The notes: generated by a model from the sequence alone, not told the origin. Counted from the stretch's first letter, positions 32,801-44,836 are shown. The stretch is 64,000 nt of DNA from Ochromonas danica (GCA_015146655.1 VKHL01000016.1:134752-198751), one strand, 5' to 3'. Translations and numbers: made by a program.

Positions 32801-35800
32801 AGGGATGTCCATGGGGATTCGTATTAATGTAGACAGCAATATTGTGGACAGAGACAGGCTAAGTATGGGTATTACAGGAGGGGTAGCAGCAGGTAGTGAG
32901 AAGTCTGCCGCTGCCGCCTCTTCAACCGCCATGGAACTAGCATCCAAACGAATTCATCTTCTAAAGAAATGGAAAGCAAGGCTGAAATGGGCACCAAAAG
33001 ACATTGAAGTCTATCGACAGATTCTGGTAATTTCCCCTTCCTTTGTTTTTATGTTATGTTTCTCAGCTAACCACAGCATTGCCAACATCTTGTCCACTAG
33101 GCGGTACATACGTTAGTGGCAGAACCTGTTGAAGAGTTGGACAGCTGGCTGGAGCTGATCACCTTGTGCCGAAAGGAAGGCATGTTTACTCTCTGTGCGA
33201 GTATGCTGCGCAAACTCGGTGCTCCTCTTCAAGCCAAGCGCATTGAAAGCCAAGTGAGCCTGGTAAATATGGGAAGTGGCGGCGGCAATACATCTTCTCC
33301 ATCGATGAGCCATCCTCCCCCACTCTCTCCCTCTTCCTCTACCGCCTTTAATCCTACCAATGAGAGGGTCTTATTTTCCACCTTTCAGTATTGGTGGAGT
33401 GTAGGAGAGAAAGAAAGAGCATTAGCCGAGCTCACACAACATCTGCAACTAACCAGTGTAGCATTCGCAAAGCCATCCGCCACAAGCACTTCATCCACTT
33501 CGTCCAGCACTGCCTTGGGCAGTATCGTCACGACAACTACTAATTGCATGATCAACCAAGAGAATACTATGTTTCGCGTGCGTTGCCTATTGAAGCGTGC
33601 AGAATGGATGCAGCAGTTACAAGAAGATGATGTTCATGGCGTGTTGGATACAATCCTGCAGGCACGAGATCTTGCGCCAGATCAATACTCTGTCTGGCAC
33701 GCTTGGGCTGTTGCCAATTATGACCAATTGAAAAAGGTGAGCAGTGACGAGAAAGGGACAAGTGTCGCTACTCCTTTAGGGAATAGTTCTCCTGCTGGAG
33801 TGGTTGGAGGAGCAGGAGCAGAAGGAGTTTTAACTCCGTTGCCACCTGGTCATCATCATGCACCACACGCCACCGCGCCAACTATCATCTCAGGCAGCAC
33901 GGGTAGTGGTCGGGAGTCTATCCATGCTTCTCCCGCACGTCATCATCGAACATTAACACCTGGTGGTGTTGGAGGAGGAGGCAATACCAATGGTAATGGC
34001 TTGAAATTACGATCTGTTCTTGGCGCTGCCACATTATTGAACTTGGTTTCGGTCCAACAGCAAGGGCCTGATAAGGTTGATAAGGTCACAGCATATGTAG
34101 CCGAGAGCATTAAAGGCTTCGTTCGCTCTATAATTCTTGGTCAGGGTCAGCCAGTCGCTAATCTCCTGCAAGATACGCTTCGCCTCATTACCTTAATGTT
34201 CAGCTATGGCAGTAAGAAAGGAGTTTTCCAGATTCTAGATTGTGAGTTGGAAAAGGTATCGCCTGACAATTGGTTGTCTGTCGTGCCTCAATTAATCGCA
34301 AGAATTCATATCCGCACACCAGAGATCTCGAGCTTGTTACGCAAACTTCTGGTGAAGCTCGCCGCGAGTCATCCTCAAGCGCTTGTTTGTCCTATTTCTG
34401 TGGCATTAAATACTAGTGATCATAAACAACGAGCCGTAGCTGCGGATGTCTTAAACGAGGTTCGCAAGACTGACCCCCAGCTGGTCGAGGAGGCAACAAT
34501 GGTTTCTCGTGAATTGATGCGCGTTGCAATCACACCTCATGAGCTATGGTTTGATGGATTAGAACAAGCTGCCCAACTCTATTTGGAGAGCAAAGATATC
34601 TCTGCGATGTTGGTAGTATTGAAGGATTTACACGACACTCTTGCTGATCCTCCTGCACCTACGCCTACGGCTTCTGCTGGTAATTTGAATACAGTTGTGA
34701 CTACAACTGCTCGGGCTGAAGGCTTTACTGAGGGCCTCGCGAAGATTGGATCGTCGACATTGCGTGACTTAGCCTTCAGACAAAGTCATTTCAAATCTTT
34801 ACAAGAAGCACAATTCTGGGTGGATCAATTCCGCAAGACAGGTCGAACAATAGATCTTCATCAAGCATGGGAGATCTATCAACTTGTCTTTAAACGTATG
34901 AAAGTTCAAATAGCGGCGTTGAAGCGATTGGAATTGCACCACGTTTCTCCTGCTTTAACTCGTGCGAAGGACCTTAACCTTGCCGTGCCGGGTACTTACA
35001 AACCATCCTCCTCCAATCGAGGCGCGGTCATCTCCATCAAATCTTTCTCTCCTTCTGTCCATGTCATCACATCGAAACAACGACCTCGACGTATGGCTCT
35101 CTATGGCAGTGATGGGAAGAAGTATATGTTCCTGTTGAAGGGCCACGAAGATCTGCGACAAGACGAAAGAGTCATGCAGCTCTTTGGATTGATTAATGTC
35201 TGCCTCAAGAATGATCGTCTTGCTAGTCACCACGACTTGAGCATTGTGCGATACTCTGTTTTGCCGTTATCGAATAATTCGGGATTAATTGGATGGGTCG
35301 AGAATTGTGATACGATGAACCAATTGGTCAAACAGTATCGTGAAGCAAAAGATATTCGTCTGCTGTTAGAAGTGAAGCTATTGCAATCCAAATGCTTACA
35401 TTATGATAAACTGACAGTCATGCAGAAGACCGAACTGTTCCAGCAAGTCTTGGATGAAACTACTGGTGAAGATCTGACTAAGATGTTGTGGTTAAATTCC
35501 AAGACTTGTGATGTTTGGATAGAGCGACGGGCTCAATTCTCCAAATCCTTAGCCGTCATGTCCATGGTTGGATATGTTTTGGGTCTAGGCGATCGCCATC
35601 CTTCTAATCTCATGCTTCATCGCGTTTCTGGACAAGTAGTACATATTGACTTTGGCGATTGCTTTGAAATCACAGCACATCGTTCGAAATATCCAGAGAT
35701 TGTTCCTTTTCGTTTAACTCGCATGCTAACCAAATGTATGGGTGTAGCGGGGATGGAAGGAACCTTTCGTCTAACCTCTGAACGAGTCATGCGTGTGATT

Positions 35801-36470
35801 AGAGATAATCGATACTCTGTTATGGCAATGTTGGAAGCTTTTGTCTATGATCCGCTTATCTCTTGGAGATTGTTGACGAAGCATGCAACTGGAGGTGGTG
35901 GAGAGGAACGCATTGCGCAAGTTAGTTCAACAGATGAAACACAAGTTCGAAGCCCCGTAGAGTTGATTGTTGGTTCCCTTCTAGGTGGTATTGCAAGCAC
36001 AATCCCTGACCACCCCTTGGGAGGGGGCGGAGGAGGCAATGCGGTGGGAGGAGTGGTTGCTGGAGGAGGTGTCGGTGTGGAGAGTGGTGGAATGGAGCGG
36101 TCGCCACCTCGTCGTGGAGGGGCAGGTTCTATGCTTCATCGCAGTGTATCGCATGATATCAATCGCGCGCTAGCACAGCAAGACAATGCCGAAGATGAAC
36201 CTTTCCAGGAGAATCTGAATACCAGGTTAGCTTCCTTTTCCAACATTGATGCCAGTTGCTTCATTGTGGTGATAAAATGAATTCCTTGTTTGACTCAGAG
36301 CATTGGAAGTGGTAAATCGTATCCAAGCCAAGCTAACTGGACGTGACTTCGTCAAGAATGATGAAACAGATGACTTGACTGTGGCCGAGCAAGTCGATCG
36401 ACTAATCCAAGAGGCTACTTCTATAGAGAACCTGTGTCAGCTCTTTAGTGGATGGTGTCCACTCTGGTAA
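26880..36470 (+). CDS. TOR: Target of rapamycin (TOR) kinase
   Basis: Four exons: 26880-26932, 26999-33026, 33101-36225 and 36299-36470; 3125 aa against about 2550 in human mTOR. HEAT repeats fill the first half (for example [20 protein letters not shown]), then a FAT region. The FRB domain starts near residue 2508 ([15 protein letters not shown]). Kinase motifs follow: [31 protein letters not shown] (near residue 2857) and [12 protein letters not shown]. The last exon is the FATC domain ending FSGWCPLW. The extra length comes from Gly- and Ser-rich inserts near 30580-30700, 31060-31210, 33960-34000 and 36020-36130. TOR couples nutrients to growth. Several rapamycin-contact residues are changed. 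It converges with the STPG gene, 153 bp away. Confidence 0.97.
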
Positions 36471-36623
36471 AGAGGATCGATGAGCGAGCTCTGTGCTGTA
36501 CTTACTCACCAGTATTGCACTTTGTAAACAACTTTCACTTAACATTATCGATACACAAAAATCATGTTTTCATAAACCTATCTAATCATGCAATGCCACA
36601 ACTACAGCCTTTAATCCTCCTAT

Positions 36624-38713
36624 CTAATATTTCTCAGAAAGCAAGATGTTAAAGGAAGGTTTGATGAGACTGCCTTGCACTGGCGAAGGGTCGTAATCAC
36701 CAGGTCCAGGAAGTGCAAGAGATTGCTCGTGCCCTAGACGTAACTCTCGAGGAGCTGTGCCAACCATGATATTCTTCCTGTTAATACGAACTTGTTGACC
36801 CAGAGGAGATAAGCCATTATACTGTCCAGGCCTATTAATGAACCAAAACAATGCACATCAAATAACAGTGGTCCAAAGCATCAGTGAGTGATAGGAGCTT
36901 ACCCAGGAGTTGGTCGTTCAGGCGCTTTACGCGAAATAGCTGCCTTAGGAATCATAGACAATACTCCTTTGGCCTTGAGCCAGCCTGGTCGAACATCATA
37001 AGCACCTGGTGGTGGACCTGGTGGAGTACGTACTGGTCGTAATCGATCTTGAGCACTAGGTGCAAAGGCGCTAGTAAACAAAGGTTTCCGTGGTGAAGAT
37101 GAAGAAGAAGGAGAATGACTCCCTTCCAACATATTTCCATAGCCAGAAGAAGGACCATTACGACTCTGTGCAGGATGTTGAGCAAGATAGCGTGCAATAT
37201 CTCGATTGAGTTCAGCTTCTTTTTGACGTGTCGGCGAAAGAGTTGCAGGGCGATCCGTAGAATTTTGTTGAAAACGACTGGCTCGACTTCCAAAAGGACC
37301 CGAACGTGGATTTGCACGTGGTAGTTGATCAGCCAAACCCACTCGAGGACGATAATGAGTGGGTGGAGGAACTTCTTCCAATTCTGCTTGTGAACCTGTT
37401 GACCGAAATCGTTCACTTCGACTAGAAAATCCAACCGAACGTACCCAATCCGCTCTCTGAGTGAGACGTTGTTGACGAAGAATTTGCAATCGAGAACGAT
37501 CAAAATCAGAAACATTCACTTGCAAACTATCTGGTGCAGTATGTAATTGAACTCGAGCAAGATCTTCTTGGAAACGTGGTTGAGTGGATCCAAAGGATTG
37601 CATTCCTTTAGCACTTGACGCAGAAGCTGAAGCAATAGCTTTACCACTTGATGAAGCAGTAGATGGGAGAAGATCATATTGCCCTGGTCCTGGGAGATCT
37701 TTCTTACGATTCACTTCTTGTTGTATACCATCACGAGCTGTTTTAGATTCAAAGACAGATAATTGTCTTTTCTTAGCTGCTAGCAAATGAATGAGAAAGT
37801 CTTGTCCTTCTTGTTCATCATTCACTGCAAAACTACTTGCAGGACTGTTATAATATCCTGGACCAGGCATATTAGCATTCTTTGATAAGGTTTTCTCTAA
37901 TTCTGTTCGTTCTGGTGCTTTGGGAAAGACTGCTTTGGGTGCTGCACGAAAACGAAGATCTACTTTCGGATTGTAATCAGCAGGACCCACACGATCAACT
38001 CCTTCACCTGAATAGCCTGGTAAAGCAGGTGGTTGAGGTTTTATCTCTCCAGTTGTTGTTACCTCATAGCCGTGAGATTGGCTTCGTGCTGGAATAGAAG
38101 GTGGTGACCGTGACCTACATAATAATCATATTCATCTCAAGGTTAGGAGGAGGAGGAGGAGGAGGATAACAGCTTCACTGTTGTGATAACCTAACCTGGC
38201 AGGTAAGACTTCAGATCGAGATGGCTTGGGATAGGCGGGCAAAGGTCTCACAAGGGTTGACTTGGCCTCATAGCTCCCTGCACAACAATGAATGAATGAA
38301 TGGTGATGAGCCTAACAAGGGCAGCGATGATGATGGAAGTCTATTACCTGGTCCTGGATCCTCTGGCTTGACTTTATCTTCAAATCGTCTGCTTGCTGAC
38401 TTGAAACCTGAGGTCACCCCTGTCTTCTTGGTCATGTCCTCTGAGGTGTTGTACTGCCCAGGCGAAGGGGAATGACTGTCTCGCATATGAGGCATCCTCT
38501 CTACAGACACACCATTTCCACTCATTCAGACCATATGATTCTATTAAGAAAGGGTTTTCACGAACACTTACTGGATGAAGAGGCAAAAGGTGCAAAGCCA
38601 GGCAGACCCACGTTAATCCCTCCAGGCCCTCTCTCATAAGAACCAGGTCCCACATCAACATACGGTGAGAGCTTGGGATCTCTCTCGACCCTTGATAAGA
38701 ACTGTGTAGTCAT
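36624..38713 (-). CDS. Sperm-tail PG-rich repeat (STPG/SHIPPO) protein, axonemal
   Basis: Five exons: 38713-38572, 38500-38348, 38277-38196, 38114-36903 and 36831-36624; 598 aa. Repeats with the PGPG.Y signature recur throughout: VGPGSYERGPGG, SPGQYN, DPGPGSYE, VGPADYNP, PGPGYYNS, PGPGQYDLLP, PGAYDVRPG, TPGPGQYN and PGPGDYDPSP. The arrangement resembles STPG2. Such proteins bind tubulin inside or along axonemal doublets, so this gene implies a flagellated stage. Two repeats are completed only by splicing (DPGPG|SYE and TPG|PGQYN). It is divergent from the GT25 gene, 170 bp between start codons. Confidence 0.9.
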
Positions 38714-38883
38714 GCAATAACTGCTCTTTCTATTTAGTCTTACCGTCACGAGTTGTTGCTACTGTCGTTGCTGCTGAAACGGCACTACCCCGCGCTAGTA
38801 ATAATAATAATACCCCCGCGCTAGTAATAATATCTCTCCCACGCAATCAGTAATATTCCTCCAGCAGAGTGTTATAAAAATGG

Positions 38884-40053
38884 ATGATGTCTTTAGGAGT
38901 ATTGGTTTGTTTAATAACAGTCTTTCTGTTCTTTCTTCCCCATGAAGGAAAGACGAATTGCCAATGGCATCGAAGAGAAGATGATCCTGAAGTCTATTGG
39001 ATCAACATGGACAAGAGTGTGTCTAGGAGGAAGAACATGGAGGCACACCTCAAGGAAGCTGGCTTTCGTCACTTCCGTGTGCGAGGAATGACTCCAAAGG
39101 AAATCTATGTCCCTGAGGATATTGAGCGGACATGGCGTACTGCTGCTTGTCTCTTACAGACCTCTTGGTCCCCTCCCCTTGACAATAGCCATAGCAATAG
39201 TCATAGTCATAGTGATGGCCATAGTGTTGGTCTGACTGGTGACAGGAGTGGTGGCAGCAGTCCACGTAGTCTCACTAACCAGACAGTCTATACAGCTGCA
39301 CTTTGTGGTCGAGGAAAGAAGAAGAATACTCCCAAGGAGCTAGGCTGCACTACTTCGCATCTCTTAGCCATGCACCAGGCCATACACAGTCCCACAGCGA
39401 AGAGTCGCTATGCCCTCATTGTAGAAGACGACGTCTTCTTTCCTTTCGACATCGATTTTAATGCCTTAGCATCTTCTGCTCCGACAGGATTTGGTATTCT
39501 ACAGTTGTTTAACTCCAATGCTAAGTCCATGGACCGCACATGGGAAGAATACCGTCGCTCTGAAGGAAGACGACTTTGGAGTCTACGCACCTTAAAGCAG
39601 TTTGACTATTGGTCAACCTGTGCCTATCTTATTGACCGAGTGGTGATGAAGCCTGTTATCAATGAGGTGCTCTATCGCCATGGCGCGTGGTGGGCGTTGA
39701 AAGTGGTGGCTGGTATTACCTCTCCATGTGTGCCTCGAGGCTGCTGCGGAAACACCTCTGAGACCTCCAACATCTTCCATAATGCTCCACCATGTGTCTA
39801 TGCTCCTCAAGGCTATCAGGCAGACTCTTTCCTCTATTCCATGGCTCAGACCCAGATGATCAACATCCCGGTCATTGCCAATGGCTTGGGAGGAAACCAG
39901 AGCACCTTCCACCAAGACCATGTCGAGATGCTTCATCGCGCTGCCTTCCGTCAACAGAGAGGCTTCATCAACTCATTGTTGAAGGGAGAGACTTCACCGC
40001 CTAGTTTCATCAAAGCTGCATGCCATGAGCCACTAGATGTCAATGCAATTTGA
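38884..40053 (+). CDS. Family 25 glycosyltransferase-like protein, type II membrane
   Basis: Single exon, 389 aa. The N-terminus MMSLGVLVCLITVFLFFLP is a signal anchor or signal peptide. Family 25 features are VYWINMDKSVSRRKNMEAHL near the start, the STRYNT-like LGCTTSHLLAMHQAI, the metal/nucleotide-sugar motif YALIVEDDVFF, then QLFNSNA and FDYWSTCAYLI. The family includes procollagen galactosyltransferases and LPS glycosyltransferases; donor and acceptor here are unknown. A His/Ser/Asn-rich insert (HSNSHSHSDGHS) lies near residues 101-116. Its stop codon is only 19 bp from that of convergent RWDD1. Confidence 0.85.
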   Translation: MMSLGVLVCLITVFLFFLPHEGKTNCQWHRREDDPEVYWINMDKSVSRRKNMEAHLKEAGFRHFRVRGMTPKEIYVPEDIERTWRTAACLLQTSWSPPLDNSHSNSHSHSDGHSVGLTGDRSGGSSPRSLTNQTVYTAALCGRGKKKNTPKELGCTTSHLLAMHQAIHSPTAKSRYALIVEDDVFFPFDIDFNALASSAPTGFGILQLFNSNAKSMDRTWEEYRRSEGRRLWSLRTLKQFDYWSTCAYLIDRVVMKPVINEVLYRHGAWWALKVVAGITSPCVPRGCCGNTSETSNIFHNAPPCVYAPQGYQADSFLYSMAQTQMINIPVIANGLGGNQSTFHQDHVEMLHRAAFRQQRGFINSLLKGETSPPSFIKAACHEPLDVNAI

Positions 40054-40072
40054 AGAGTTAATATGATCTATT

Positions 40073-41157
40073 CTAGCTATCTTCTTCCTCTCCTCCTCCT
40101 CCTCCTTCTTCTTCTTCGCTTTCTCCTGGTTCATAGTCTTCATCATCCTCCTCCAGCTCGGCTTCCTCCTCCTCCGCCTCCTTCTCTAGCTGAGCAATAA
40201 ATGCGTCTTCATCAACATCTTCTGATTCTGCTCCTCCATTCTTCTGCTGTAAGAACCACTGTTTACCAGAGAGTCTTAGCTCAGTAGCTGCTGCAATCTC
40301 AGCCAGCGCGGAGTTCTTGAGGGCCATCTCCTCGTCGAAGCTCTTCTTCCAGGCCATGAAGGTCTCCACCGTCACCATCGTGCCTGCTTGGCGTTTTCGA
40401 ATACGTTCTAATTCTGCTTCATCCATCTCATCATCACCCACTCGTCTCTCAGAGTCAGCGGCATGCTTGATGGCTGCTTTCTCCACTTCCAATTTGCGCT
40501 CGACCTCTTCATATTGCATCCGCCTCACCATCTCTACCTCACAGGAAATGACAGATAAGAACCGTAGAGAGAGTGGGGAGAAGTACTAGGCAGTGTCTAC
40601 CTGAATACATGGATCCATCCAGGCCGGGCAGGTTGTTGATTTGCAGCCATTCCTTGGCAGCCTCGACCACCAGGTAGATGCTGGGCATGCCCACGTTGCT
40701 CTCCGCCGCGTTACGACATATCTCAATGAGCTCGGCAAGGTGAGTCTCTCCAAGACCTTTCTCCACATGGCAAGCAGTGAGAAGAGGTCTGTTTGAGGGA
40801 TAGTCTTCAGTCATCGCACACACTAGGAAGACCGCGACTACATAGCAGAATGTCAGAGATGGGCGTGCTTGTTAAGATAGAGGGAGAGGGAGAGGGAGAG
40901 AAGGACTTACTGTGGATCTTCCCGCTATCGTCAGGCTGTGGTTCCAGGCGAAGTCTCACGAGGTGACTGACGGATTCTTCGCCCCAGCCATTTGACTCTA
41001 TGATCTTGGCTTTTTCCTCTTCTAGGATCTCACTATGCTCATCTACGAAGATTGCTCCGATAGCTTCAAGCTCGTCGAGTTGATCTTGTTGATTACTCAT
41101 TAGGCTTTTGTCTTCTTTTGATTTGTTTGTAGACTTGTCTCTTGGCCCTCGGGGCAT
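40073..41157 (-). CDS. RWDD1: RWD-domain protein of the RWDD1/GIR2 (DFRP2) family
   Basis: Three exons: 41157-40911, 40837-40601 and 40533-40073. From the ATG at 41157 it is 314 aa; the ATG at 41100 would give 295 aa, nearer the family length. The N-terminal RWD domain is split over exons 1 and 2 (LDELEAIGAIF ... LVRLRLEP ... YPSNRPLL). A charged helix follows (VERKLEVEKAA), then the family block TVETFMAWKKSFDEEM, LSGKQWF and a long acidic tail (DEDYEPGESEEEE). GIR2/RWDD1 binds the DRG2/Gir2-type translational GTPases and Gcn1. It is divergent from DUS3, 152 bp apart. Confidence 0.92.
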
Positions 41158-41164
41158 TGACACC

Positions 41165-41262
41165 TGCGGCCGGAGCCAGAGAGCCAGATAGCCAGAGAGC
41201 CAGAGAGTCAAAGAGCCAGAGAGCCAGATAGCCAGAGAGCCAAAGAGCCAGGTGGCTAGATG
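41165..41262. promoter_or_regulatory. Tandem AGCCAGAG/AGCCAGAT repeats in the RWDD1-DUS3 bidirectional promoter
   Basis: About ten tandem 8-bp-type units (AGCCAGAG, AGCCAGAT, AGTCAAAG variants) fill most of the 152 bp between the two divergent start codons. A similar array lies between LZTFL1 and the V-ATPase gene at 55356-55427. A regulatory role is inferred from position and recurrence. Confidence 0.6.
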
Positions 41263-41309
41263 CGACTCGGCTATGAGAATCAGTCCAAAGCAGCATAAGA
41301 GAGCAAAGA

Positions 41310-42486
41310 ATGGATGGGAACTTTTACGTTGCAGTGAAGGCTGAATATCTGCGTCCTAAGGCTAGCAAGCCTGAAGTGCTTCCTCCACCTCCTTCTAAAA
41401 ATGAAGTCGAGCAGATTATCGTCGAAGCACAGTCTGAAGCACCACCTCAAGCAGCAGCTACTCCTATGTCAGTGGCTGCTGCTGACACCACCCCAACCAC
41501 CACCACCACAGAGGGAATCACAACCACCACCACTACCCAATCAGAAGAGGTCCCCACTAATAAGAAGCGCAAGCATGATGTCAAAGAGGGTAAAGAGAAG
41601 GTCAGTCTGAAGAAACGTCATCAGAAGACTCACCCAGAGAAGGAAGATCGACTGTGCAGCTTTGTCTTGCGAGGAGAAAGCTGTCCCTACACTGATCACT
41701 GCCAATACAGCCATGACATCTTTGCCTACCTCTCCAAGAAACCTGCTGATCTCGGTCCTGTCTGTCTCATCTTTGAGAAGTTTGGATACTGTCCGTCAGG
41801 TATCACGTGTCGCTTCGCTGCCAGTCATATTGACCCAAGCACTGGCAGAAACTTATCTCGACCTGCTGAACAAGGAGGAGTCATTGAACGACAGCAGATC
41901 AATGTGCTCAAGAAGACTACTCAGTTGTTATTACGGAAGAAGAATATCAAAGGACTAGTGGCTACTACCCCTTCTACTACATCATCAACCACTCCAGTGG
42001 AGACTACCACTACCAACACTACCACCATAGAAGACGACATGGTCAATCTCACTGCTTATCCTGACAAGCCAGTGAAGTTAGTTGACTTCCGCAACAAGGT
42101 GTATGTCGCGCCTCTGACCACAGTGGGCAATCTTCCTTTCCGACGTGTCTTGAAAGACTTCGGAGCTGATATTACTTGTGGTGAGATGGCAATGGCTAAT
42201 AACATTCTTGCAGGACAAGCTTCTGAGTGGGCTTTGCTAAGAAGACATGAAAGTGAAGATGTCTTTGGTATTCAAGTGGCTGGACCTTATCCCAATATGA
42301 TGACAGATCTCTCTAAGGTCAGTTAGTTAACTCTATCCTTGTATCATCATACTCTACAATCATTCTAGACTAATTGATCTGTTTGTGTCTTGAGCGTAGG
42401 TTTTGGAGCATGAGACTGTATCAGACTTTGTGGTAATTATTACACTACATTACACTACACTACAAGAGGTTATGTTATGTTAATAG

Positions 42487-42539
<53 letters not shown>

Positions 42540-43755
42540 GTGTGTGTATGTGGTGTGTGTGTCTGTGTCTGTGTGTGTGTGTGTTGTACGCTGTGTTGTG
42601 TCTGTTGTATGACAGGATTTGAATTGTGGCTGTCCTATTGACGTTGTTTGTCAACGTGGATCAGGAAGTGCTCTTCTGAACCATCCCAAACGTCTTTGCG
42701 ATATCATTAAGACCATGGCAGAGCATATGCCATCACGAAGCATCACAGTGAAAGTTCGAATTGGTCATGACGAGAAAAACCCAACCACACATAAGCTAAT
42801 CCCTTCCCTGCAAGCTGCTGCTCCAGGTCGACTCTCAGCGATCATGATTCATGGACGCAGTCGTCTGCAAAGATATCATAAGCTTGCTAATTGGGACTAT
42901 GTCTTGCAATGTGCTAAAGCACAAGATCTTAGCTTACCAACAGTCCCTATCATTGGCAATGGTGACATCTTCTCATTCTATGATTGGCAACAACATTTAC
43001 ATCTCATGACTGACTATCGACGGACAACTTCTTCTTTCGTCAATAGTGAGATGAGTCAACGTAATAACGAAGAAGTAGACAGTGAGACGTTAGGATTATG
43101 CTCATGTGCTATGTTGGGTCGCGGTGCGTTGATTAAGCCTTGGTTACCGTTAGAGATCAAAGAGCAGCGCATCATTGACATTTCGGCCACTGAGAGATTG
43201 GACATGTTGAAGACATTCTGGTAAGTGCTCTGTTTACATTCATTGCTTCAGATGCTTTAGCTGAGTTCCTTCTGTTGTTGAAACAGTAACTATGGTTTGG
43301 AGCATTGGGGAAGTGATGATCAAGGAATTGCTACCACTCGACGCTTTTTATTAGAATGGTTATCTTTCCTTCATCGCTATGTTCCTGCTGGGTTGTTAGA
43401 GTACAAGAGTGCAGCAGCAGCAGTAGACAAGAGTGGTGGTAGCAATTATCTCGGAGTGAATGGAAATGCTAGCTCTTCCTATCAAGGAATCAAAGCTGAT
43501 GATGTCTATGCTCAAACAATGAATCAACGTCCACCACAATATTTCGGACGCTGTGATTTAGAGAGTTTATTATCATCAGGACTGAGTGTTGACTGGATTC
43601 GTATTTCAGAGATGCTGCTTGGTCCAGTGAAAGAAGACTTTCATTTCATTCCAAAGCATAAGACCAATTCTTACCCTCCAGAGCCATCTGTCAATTCTTC
43701 TGCTAACGTGGCAACAGAGCAGGAAGAAGAAGAAGACGATCTCAATAATGGTTGA
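41310..43755 (+). CDS. DUS3: tRNA-dihydrouridine synthase 3 with CCCH zinc fingers
   Basis: Four exons: 41310-42317, 42400-42432, 42616-43220 and 43287-43755; 704 aa. After a Thr/Pro-rich N-terminus come two CCCH-type fingers: [20 protein letters not shown] (C-x8-C-x5-C-x3-H) and a second with longer last spacing, as in eukaryotic Dus3. The FMN-dependent TIM barrel follows: [24 protein letters not shown], the 33-nt exon leading into [36 protein letters not shown] and GRGALIKPW. Dus3 reduces uridine 47 in the tRNA variable loop, using NADPH. The fold and barrel motifs are intact; the C-terminus is Glu-rich. Confidence 0.95.
42489..42536. repeat. GT dinucleotide microsatellite in DUS3 intron 2
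   Basis: Twenty-four perfect GT units followed by imperfect GT sequence to about 42590, all inside intron 42433-42615; the transcript reads UGUG. Confidence 0.95.
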
Positions 43756-44076
43756 AAGCACACTAGAATTAGCAGTCATCAATAACGAATATCCTACAGA
43801 AACAATACAATACAATCAATCGCTATTGTTATTGCTATTCTACCATTTAACCATAAACTACATCAAATAATAAGCATAAGCATACTGCTCTGCTCTTTTC
43901 TGTTCTATGTGAGTCATACAGTAATATGCATTGACAAGCACATGCGCCTCCTCGATTGGAGGGAATAGTAAGCAAGGGGCATATGATATAATAGAGCTAA
44001 CACACACACCATCATCATCGTTGACAAGAGGAAATAGCTACGTGAAGAATATACAGTAGTGATCTTCTTCCTATGC
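43756..44076. other. Convergent intergenic region
   Basis: 3' flanks of DUS3 and the NTF2-like gene; nothing notable seen. Confidence 0.6.
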
Positions 44077-44836
44077 TTATATCAAGCGTATATCTGGAAT
44101 AATGTAAGGTCTGCTCACAACGACCAAGTCAGCAATACGATTCGATGCGTCTAGATGGAAAGTATTCGTGACAAGCAAATCAATGGGACTGACCAGGTCA
44201 TGGGTCACTTTGGTTCCTCGTACACGTACAGAGACTACCAATGTGGACTCTAACCGATCTACCCATCGAGCAATTCTACACTCCACAATCTCTCCATATA
44301 TATCAGGACAGAGTGCATGACAAGTGAGCAACAAATCGATCATATGTTGACGTCCATGTACTCGGGGGAATGAATGTCCATGGAAATGGTCAGTAAGAGA
44401 GCATTGAGGAACTGCATAGGTGGAGAAGAAGCGTGTGAGATAAGACGCATTGCCAGAGTTCATCACATTGACGAACATGAGGGGATAGTCTCTGCGCACA
44501 TCATTCTTCAGCATGCGAGAGAGAATGTTCAGCTTGAGCTTTCTTCGTTGATAGGGAGTTAGCTTTCGTTGTTCTTGTTGCTGCTGTGTCTCCTGTGTCT
44601 GTTGTGTCTGCTGTTGTAGTCCGTCTAGCAGTGGTTTGTCTTTGTCTTGCCTATCCTGGTTAGACCTTGTAACAACAAGACTTACATGTTGATGATGATG
44701 ATGACTACTACTGCTAGAATGGGATTTGTCGACAACTGGAAAATCAATCATAAATAGAAAAGGAATTAAAGAAAACGAAATGAGCAACTTCTAACAAATA
44801 ATACTGACCTACAGTACCCAACTTTATCATCATCAT
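44077..44836 (-). CDS. Uncharacterised protein with a basic region and a SnoaL/NTF2-like domain
   Basis: Two exons, 44836-44809 and 44735-44077; 228 aa. Three consecutive in-frame ATGs open exon 1. A His/Ser-rich stretch and a Gln-rich stretch (QQQTQQTQETQQQQEQ) precede a basic segment (RKLTPYQRRKLKLNILSRML). The last 120 residues read like an NTF2/SnoaL-type fold (FVNVMNSGNASYLTRFFSTY, HGHSFPRVHGRQHMIDLLL, VVSVRVRGTKVTHDL, VTNTFHLDASNRIADLVVV). Similar C-terminal domains follow basic or bZIP regions in stramenopile proteins as far as I recall, so a transcription-factor role is possible but unproven. It is divergent from CBP/p300. Confidence 0.7.

Noticed and set aside
28345-36173. Many short frames on both strands across TOR
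   Set aside because: Shadows of the TOR coding sequence, including Pro-rich frames opposite its Gly-rich inserts.
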